Assembly (NCBI GenBank): GCA_017883355.1
Contig: JADGNS010000391.1
Location: 1-5,541, forward strand
Length of the DNA stretch: 5,541 nt
Origin: Candidatus Solibacter sp.
GTDB lineage: Bacteria; Acidobacteriota; Terriglobia; Bryobacterales; Bryobacteraceae
Direction of reading: 5' to 3'
In this document: in pieces, positions 1-5,541 of the stretch
Position numbering within the stretch: the first letter of the stretch is position 1
Layout: each line of letters starts with the position of its first letter
Notes under the pieces: model-generated
What the model saw: only the letters and a program-made list of their open reading frames with translations
Told to the model about the DNA's origin: nothing
Databases searched by the model: none
Position numbers and translations under genes: made by a program

Positions 1-116
1 CCAACAGATTTTTTCTCAGATTCTTTAAGGAGCGGATTCCGGGTAGCGGTTTCCCCAAAATGACTACGCACCCGCGCTGTCCCCGCATTCCCCCGCACAG
101 ATGTTACAGTCGAATT
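1..116 (+). other. leader region upstream of deoB
   Basis: A T-run (9-14) and an AAGGAG (27-32) are visible. The AAGGAG has no start codon at a normal distance: the ATG at 60 is 27 bases further on and the GTG at 117 is further still. I see no convincing promoter boxes. The T-run could be the tail of a terminator of a gene to the left, but the window is too short to show a stem. Confidence 0.3.
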
Positions 117-1279
117 GTGGCGTTTTCCCGCGTAATCTGGATGGTTCTCGACAGCGTAGGTATCGGCGAAATGCCCGATGCCGCGCAGTATGGGGACGCG
201 GGCAGCGACACGCTCGGCAATATCGCCCGCATCCGCGGCATCAAGCTGCCCAACCTCGCGCGCCTCGGCCTCGGCAACATCATGCCGCTCACCGGGATCG
301 CCACCGCCGCCGCCCCCGCCGGCGCCTACGGTAAATGCACCCTGGCGTCGCCCGGCAAGGACACCACCACCGGACACTGGGAAATGGTCGGCATCCACCT
401 CGCCAAGCCCTTCCCGCTGTACCCCAACGGATTCCCGGCCGACGTCATGAGCGAGTTCGAACGCCGCAGCGGCCGCCGTTCGCTCGGCAATAAGGCCGCC
501 AGCGGCACCGAGATCATCAAGGAACTCGGCGCCGAGCATATGCGCACCGGCTCGCCCATCGTCTACACCTCCGCCGACAGCGTCTTCCAGATCGCGGCGC
601 ACGAAGAAGTGATCCCGCTCTGGGAACTCTACAAGATGTGCGAGACCGCGCGCGAGATCCTCCGCGGACCGCACGAGGTCGGCCGCGTCATCGCGCGCCC
701 GTTCCTCGGCGCGCCGGGCAGTTTCACGCGCACCTCCAACCGCCACGATTACGCCGTCCCGCCGCCGGCGGACATGCTGCTCGATCAACTCCACGATCGC
801 GGCGTTGGGGTGCACGGCGTCGGCAAAATCTTCGACATTTTCCTCGGCCGCGGCATACAGGATTCCAGCAAGACCAAGAACAATACCGAGGGCATGGCGC
901 AGACCCTGGAAGCCATGCAGGAAACCGAACGCGGCCTCATCTTCGTCAACCTGGTGGACTTCGACCAGAACTACGGGCACCGCAACGATATCGAAGGCTA
1001 CGGCGCCGCTCTGGAACAGTTCGATGCATGGCTCCCTGAATTCCAGAGCCGCCTGGGCGAGAGAGATGTCGCCATCCTGACCGCCGACCACGGCTGCGAC
1101 CCCACCACGCCCTCCACCGATCACAGCCGCGAGTACGTGCCGCTGCTCGTCTTCGGCCCCAAAGTCCGCGCCGGTGTCAATCTTGGCGTGCGCGGCACGC
1201 TCAGCGATATCGGCCAGACCGTCGCCCGGAACTTCGGCGCGCGCCTGGTGCACGGCCAAAGCTTTTTGGAGCAAATCTT

Positions 1280-1283
<4 letters not shown>
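117..1283 (+). CDS. deoB: phosphopentomutase (DeoB)
   Basis: Cytosolic enzyme of the alkaline-phosphatase superfamily that interconverts ribose or deoxyribose 1-phosphate and the 5-phosphate in nucleoside salvage. Numbering from the upstream ATG at 60, the sequence shows MVLDSVGIG with the first metal Asp (D31), GKDTTTGHWE holding the phosphorylated Thr (one of 102-104), TSADSVFQ (D173), VDFDQNYGHRND (D302, H307) and TADHGCDPTTPSTDHS (D343, H344, H355). The spacing of these residues matches the di-manganese site known from Bacillus PPM, with the cap domain lying between the Thr and D302 segments. I prefer the GTG at 117 as start. It gives 388 residues and puts the first metal Asp at residue 12, as in family members of about 390 residues. 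The ATG at 60 adds a 19-residue Pro/Arg-rich tail that the family does not need. Neither start has a well-placed Shine-Dalgarno sequence, and the frame is open to the left edge. The product call is very secure; the start is not. Confidence 0.96.
1268..1279 (+). promoter_or_regulatory. ribosome binding site and ATGA coupling for tpiA
   Basis: A GGAG at 1268-1271 sits 8 bases before the ATG at 1280, within the last codons of deoB. The deoB stop (TGA, 1281-1283) overlaps the tpiA start as ATGA. This fixes the tpiA start and suggests translational coupling of the two genes. Confidence 0.75.
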
Positions 1284-2029
<746 letters not shown>

Positions 2030-2041
2030 GGCCCGGGGCTC

Positions 2042-2875
2042 ATGGCTGCCGACATCTACGATTGGATCGCGCAACTGAAATCCAATCAGTGGGTGCTGGA
2101 CGTCGGCTCTGGCGAGGGGAGTTTTCCCGGAGCGGAATTCTCCTGCCGCTGGCTGGCGCTGGACGACGACCCGGCAGCCTTCACGACTACCGTCCGCTAT
2201 AACCGCGTCACCGGCAGGGGCCATCAGCTCCCGGTCGCCGATGGCAGCATCGATTTGCTGATTTGCCATCACGCCCTGGAGCACCTGGCCCCGCTGGACC
2301 AGACGCTGGCCGAGATGGCACGCGTCCTCAAGCCCGGTGGCCAGTGTTATATTTCCGTACCCAATGGCCACGGCCTGTGCGATGCCGTGTACCGCCTCGT
2401 GTTCCTGGGCGGCGGCCACGTCAACCGGTTCCGCAAAGACGAAGTGGTCTCTCTGGTCGAACAACGCCTCAATCTTCGGCTCGCGGAATGGCACAAGCTC
2501 TATTCGTCATTCGTGTACCTGCGCAAGCTGATGGAACTCCTCGAGACCCCGCCCCCGAAGCTGCCGCGCCGCCTGCTCGCCATCTCGTGGCTTCCCCAAA
2601 GTTGCGTCGGCTTCGTGCAGCGGACGCTCTATGTGGGCACGCGCTTCCTGGACCGCTGGTTGCGCACCGATCTCGCCGTCTACGGGTGGGCGTTCTTCTT
2701 CGAAAAACCCTCCGGCCAGCCGGTGGTGGAACAACCCGGCTACGTCAATGTCTGTCTGCACTGCGGTACCGGCCAGCCCGCGGCAGGCGCCCCGCGCACC
2801 CGCTGGTGGAGTTGCCGTTGCCCGAATTGCAGCCTGACCTACCCCTACACCCGCCCCTTTCGCAGCACGCGGTAG
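2042..2875 (+). CDS. class I SAM-dependent methyltransferase with C-terminal zinc-ribbon-like tail
   Basis: Predicted cytosolic methyltransferase of 277 residues; substrate unknown. The Rossmann-type SAM-binding half carries motif I VLDVGSGEGSF (18-28), an acidic LDDDP turn after strand 2 (40-44), a motif near VADGSIDLLICHHALEHL (65-82), and ARVLKPGGQCYISVPN (93-108), the strand-5 block typical of Methyltransf_11 proteins. A GHVNRF segment (125-130) resembles the substrate-side insert of this family. Residues 170-220 contain hydrophobic, aromatic-rich stretches that could be amphipathic, but I see no clear membrane span. The C terminus has CLHC (238-241) and CRCPNC (258-263), a CxxC...CxxC arrangement typical of zinc ribbons, which is not standard for this family. 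The ATG at 2042 lies 12 bases after the tpiA stop, with only a weak GGGG (2035-2038) as ribosome site, so coupling to tpiA is likely. The fold is certain; any named substrate would be a guess. Confidence 0.88.
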   Translation: MAADIYDWIAQLKSNQWVLDVGSGEGSFPGAEFSCRWLALDDDPAAFTTTVRYNRVTGRGHQLPVADGSIDLLICHHALEHLAPLDQTLAEMARVLKPGGQCYISVPNGHGLCDAVYRLVFLGGGHVNRFRKDEVVSLVEQRLNLRLAEWHKLYSSFVYLRKLMELLETPPPKLPRRLLAISWLPQSCVGFVQRTLYVGTRFLDRWLRTDLAVYGWAFFFEKPSGQPVVEQPGYVNVCLHCGTGQPAAGAPRTRWWSCRCPNCSLTYPYTRPFRSTR

Positions 2876-2895
2876 TTCCGCTCTACTTGACCGCG
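2868..2895. terminator. weak candidate bidirectional terminator at convergent gene ends
   Basis: A perfect 6-base inverted repeat, CGCGGT (2868-2873) and ACCGCG (2890-2895), spans both stop codons. An alternative inner pairing of GTAG (2872-2875) with CTAC (2883-2886) is also possible. It sits exactly where transcripts from both strands should end, but neither side has a T-run, so it does not look like a classical intrinsic terminator. Chance pairing in GC-rich DNA is a real alternative. Confidence 0.22.
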
Positions 2896-5541
2896 ATGTT
2901 CACGACGGGCGCCGCCACGCCGCCTACTTTGAGCACCAGCGCGACGCTGTTCCCGATGGGCGCGGTATCGGGAACGCGCACGTTGATCTGCAGGACTCCC
3001 GACACCAGTCCCGGCGCGTCACCGGCGTAGGCGATGACCGCGTCCACCCCGCCCACCTGGATCGTGACCGTAGCCGCCGGCGTTGCCAGTTGACTCGCCG
3101 CGGCCATAGCGCCATCTAACGGAGTGGCCGTCATCACGCCACCGCCCGTACCGTACAGCGTGAGATACGAACCGCGTGCCGCCGGCGACTGGCTGCCATT
3201 CACCGAATAATCCTGATTGACGACCGCACCCGGGAATATCGCGGGCGAGGCGCCTGCCACATTCACCGGCACGGCAATCGACTGGATCCCGCCATACTCC
3301 ACCTTCACGCTGGTAGTGGTCTTCCCTGCCAAACTCCACGGGGCGACCAGGTTGATCTGGCCGGCCGACGCGTACAGAATCGGCGCGGGCACGCCGTCGA
3401 ACAAGACCCGGGTTCCCCCGAGCAGCCGGTTCACCAGCCCCGCCGAATTGATGGTCAGGCCCGCCGTTGGGGCCGGCCCCACACCGCTGCCGAAAATGCT
3501 CAGCAGTTCGCCCGGAACGATCGGCCCGGCCTGGAAGCTGGCCGCGTTCTGCACCGACGATGCCGTAAACTGCGGGCGCGAACCGGCCGTTACCTGCACC
3601 GCCACGGTGGCCAGGTTCGATGAAGTCATGCCGTCCCACGCAGCCACCGTAAACGAGTCGATCCCCTCAAATCCAGGAGCCGGCAGCAAGGTCGCGGTAC
3701 TGCCCTGCAGTCCTACTGTGCCGTTGGCCGGCTGCGACACCACCGATAAGGTGAGGTTGCCGCCGTTGGCGTCCGTCGCCACGATTGGCATGGACGCCGC
3801 CACCCCCACCGCCGTCGCGACCTTGCCGCCGTTGACCACGGGAGCGCTATTGGCGTTCCGATTGTCGTCACTCGGCCCGTTGTGGCACGTGTAGCAGCCA
3901 ATCTGAAAGCCCCGCCAGATGGCGCGCGTGCCCAATGCGCTCAACGTCCGGTCCCCGAAGGCCCTGGAGAGCACGGTGCCGCGATAATCGGCCCCGTGGC
4001 ACACCGCGCACTGCGCGGCATTCCTCCCCGTGAAGTTCGGATGCTGCGTGACCCAGGTCTGCCCCACCGGGTGCATCCCGTGCGGGCCGTTCAGACTGGC
4101 CCGGCTCACGTTGGTATCGGTGGATGCGTGACAGGCCGTGCATTCTCCGAGGGTGCCGGCGTGGCCCTGCAGGAGGGTGCTCTGCACGTTGTCGTTGGCG
4201 TGCGAACTCGGATACTCCGCGTGGGTCGAACCATGACACGCTTCGCACTGCAAGCCGCCGTGGCCGGCCGAAAACCGGTAGAGCGAGAGCCCCGCCGCCG
4301 GGACGTTGGCTTGCGTCGCAAAAGTCGGCGCCGCCGGTGCGCGCAGATTGCCACCGGCATCCAATGCGGATGTGAATCGGATGGCTCCCGCATTCACCGT
4401 GGCGGTTCCAGTGTGGCAGTTCTGGCAGCCCGGCTCGTTCAGCCACCCCTGCCGTTTCGGATCGCCCACCGCCGACATGGATCCGTGGCAGTTCTGGCAC
4501 TGGATGGCGAGTGTCCCATCGGCCGCCACCGAGTTGCCCATGACGCCGCGCAGACATCGCGTCTCCGCCCCCGGATGGCAGCGGTAGCAGGCGCCACGGT
4601 TGGTCGAATCGTCCAGCAGGGTCCCGGTGACCGGATCCGGTTTGCTGGCGTGGAACCCGTGGATCGCGCTGGTCAATGAGGAGATGCCCGGCTGTCCCGC
4701 GGCGCCCAGCGCATTGGTTCCGTGGCAGGCGGCGCACAGCACCGGTCTGCCATCGGTGACCGCGGTCTCATACAGGCCTAGCGGGTTGAAGTGGTTGGCC
4801 GCCAGCGCGTTCTGAAACCCGGCCGTTCCGCTCTGGAGGTCGTCGTGGTGCCGGAGGATGTTCAATTTGAAATCGCGCTCCGCCAGAGGATGGAATACCC
4901 AGCCTGCCCGCGGTCTGGCCGCCGTGTTGGAGCCCGACGCGTGGCACGAGCGGCAATCCAGTTCATCCGATATGGGCAAAACGATGTCCGTCGTCGCCAG
5001 TACCTTGCCGCTGCCGTCGGTAGCGGTCAGCCGCATCATCGGATAGGGGTTTTTGTTCCCGTTGTCGTCGAACGGCGTAAGCGGAATGCCGTCCGCCGTG
5101 AACCAGTTCTGCGCCGCCTCGAATTTCATCGGCTGCGGCTGGTTCTTCAGCCCCGGCATGCTGTTCCCGGTCAGGCCGGTTTCCACCGCGGGCGATGCGC
5201 CGAACAGACTCTGCACATACTGCCAGAAGTTGGTCTTCGTCCCCGAAGCGGTATTGATCGATCCGCTGGCGTCGGCGACCGCCTGGTAGCTCACCGTAAT
5301 TCCCGCGCCGCTGGTCACCAGTTTCCCGGTGGGTCCCACCAACTGCGCGTGAATCGTGTTGTAAGGAGGAAGTATGGTCAAAACCGCGTAGTCGCCATCC
5401 ATGCAGTGCATGCCAAGATCGTTCCATCCGATCAACGTGTAGGACCCGCCCGCGGCATGGCAGCATGCCACGGCAAACGCCGCGCCCGCCGCCGCGCGTA
5501 TCGCTCTGGTTCCGATTCTCGATAAGACGCTAGATGGATTC
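2883..5541 (-). CDS. exported nine-haem cytochrome c with Ig-like and Solibacter C-terminal domains (5' end outside window)
   Basis: Predicted periplasmic or cell-surface electron-transfer protein; donor and acceptor unknown. Residues are numbered from the GTG whose first base is 5471. That GTG is not the start: the frame stays open to the edge, and the upstream codons read as a secretion signal (basic SRIGTRAIR, then Ala-rich AAAGAAFAVA). Order of parts: (1) a haem-free module, about 10-165, with GWNDLGMHCMDGDY and ILPPYNTIHAQ; (2) nine CXXCH c-haem sites beginning at 173, 246, 295, 325, 349, 409, 444, 488 and 526; (3) an Ig/cadherin-like repeat of Big_9 type, about 542-628, with GFEGIDSFTV and WDG; (4) the Solibacter C-terminal domain (TIGR03437 pattern), about 634-861. 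There are 13 further His residues between 194 and 477, enough for bis-His ligation of all haems. C23 and C306 lie outside haem motifs. The TAG stop at 2883-2885 is 7 bases from the convergent methyltransferase stop. The multihaem nature is certain; the role is inferred. Confidence 0.93.
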   Translation of the reverse strand, partial: NPSSVLSRIGTRAIRAAAGAAFAVACCHAAGGSYTLIGWNDLGMHCMDGDYAVLTILPPYNTIHAQLVGPTGKLVTSGAGITVSYQAVADASGSINTASGTKTNFWQYVQSLFGASPAVETGLTGNSMPGLKNQPQPMKFEAAQNWFTADGIPLTPFDDNGNKNPYPMMRLTATDGSGKVLATTDIVLPISDELDCRSCHASGSNTAARPRAGWVFHPLAERDFKLNILRHHDDLQSGTAGFQNALAANHFNPLGLYETAVTDGRPVLCAACHGTNALGAAGQPGISSLTSAIHGFHASKPDPVTGTLLDDSTNRGACYRCHPGAETRCLRGVMGNSVAADGTLAIQCQNCHGSMSAVGDPKRQGWLNEPGCQNCHTGTATVNAGAIRFTSALDAGGNLRAPAAPTFATQANVPAAGLSLYRFSAGHGGLQCEACHGSTHAEYPSSHANDNVQSTLLQGHAGTLGECTACHASTDTNVSRASLNGPHGMHPVGQTWVTQHPNFTGRNAAQCAVCHGADYRGTVLSRAFGDRTLSALGTRAIWRGFQIGCYTCHNGPSDDNRNANSAPVVNGGKVATAVGVAASMPIVATDANGGNLTLSVVSQPANGTVGLQGSTATLLPAPGFEGIDSFTVAAWDGMTSSNLATVAVQVTAGSRPQFTASSVQNAASFQAGPIVPGELLSIFGSGVGPAPTAGLTINSAGLVNRLLGGTRVLFDGVPAPILYASAGQINLVAPWSLAGKTTTSVKVEYGGIQSIAVPVNVAGASPAIFPGAVVNQDYSVNGSQSPAARGSYLTLYGTGGGVMTATPLDGAMAAASQLATPAATVTIQVGGVDAVIAYAGDAPGLVSGVLQINVRVPDTAPIGNSVALVLKVGGVAAPVVNIAVK

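Noticed and set aside
2263..3030. 255-residue plus-strand frame bridging the methyltransferase and the cytochrome end
   Set aside because: It is rich in Pro, Arg and Ala, lies out of frame with the methyltransferase and crosses the convergent junction; a frame shadow.
4413..4499. Identical 15-base direct repeats at 4413-4427 and 4485-4499
   Set aside because: Both encode the haem motif CQNCH (fourth and fifth haems) with the same codons. The sequence between and around them does not repeat, so this is motif constraint and codon preference rather than a DNA repeat element.
3882..4679. 265-residue open frame on the plus strand opposite the haem region
   Set aside because: It is antisense to the CXXCH-containing frame and is Arg/Gly/Ala-rich low-information sequence; a shadow of the cytochrome gene.
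5457..5471. ACCHA near the cytochrome N terminus as a possible tenth haem site
   Set aside because: The spacing is C-C-H, not C-x-x-C-H, and it lies at the end of the signal peptide.
4791..5525. 244-residue open frame on the plus strand opposite the cytochrome N terminus
   Set aside because: It is Arg/Val-rich, has no recognisable domain, and is fully antisense to the well-supported cytochrome frame.

Overview
The window is GC-rich bacterial DNA, with most codons ending in C or G. It most likely comes from an acidobacterium of the Solibacter/Bryobacterales type. The main evidence is the last ~225 residues of the minus-strand protein. They match the pattern of the Solibacter uncharacterized C-terminal domain (TIGR03437): an N-A-A-S-F start, a P-G-E-L-L-S-I-F-G-S-G segment, A-P-I-L-Y-A-S-A-G-Q-I-N, and a later V-L-Q-I-N-V-R-V-P block. 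This assignment rests on pattern recognition, not on a database search.

Layout: three genes lie on the plus strand in a tight run. These are a phosphopentomutase (deoB, ending at 1283), a triosephosphate isomerase (tpiA, 1280-2029, sharing an ATGA start/stop overlap with deoB), and a class I SAM-dependent methyltransferase with a cysteine-rich, probably zinc-binding tail (2042-2875). Converging on them from the minus strand is one large gene for an exported nine-haem cytochrome c (2883 to beyond 5541). Only 7 bases separate the two stop codons at the junction. The cytochrome gene runs off the right edge, so its start codon is not in the window. There is no gene-free stretch over 300 bases, and I saw no RNA gene, mobile element or CRISPR array.

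How the genes fit together: DeoB interconverts (deoxy)ribose 1- and 5-phosphates from nucleoside salvage, and TpiA interconverts the triose phosphates of glycolysis. Their overlap therefore links nucleoside-sugar breakdown to lower glycolysis, although the connecting aldolase (DeoC) is not visible here. The methyltransferase is probably co-transcribed with them, but its substrate cannot be read from the sequence. The cytochrome is an independent transcription unit. It has a secretion signal, a haem-free N-terminal module, nine CXXCH haem sites, an Ig/cadherin-like domain and the Solibacter C-terminal domain. It is best read as a periplasmic or cell-surface electron-transfer protein of unknown partner, and it is the most unusual item in the window.
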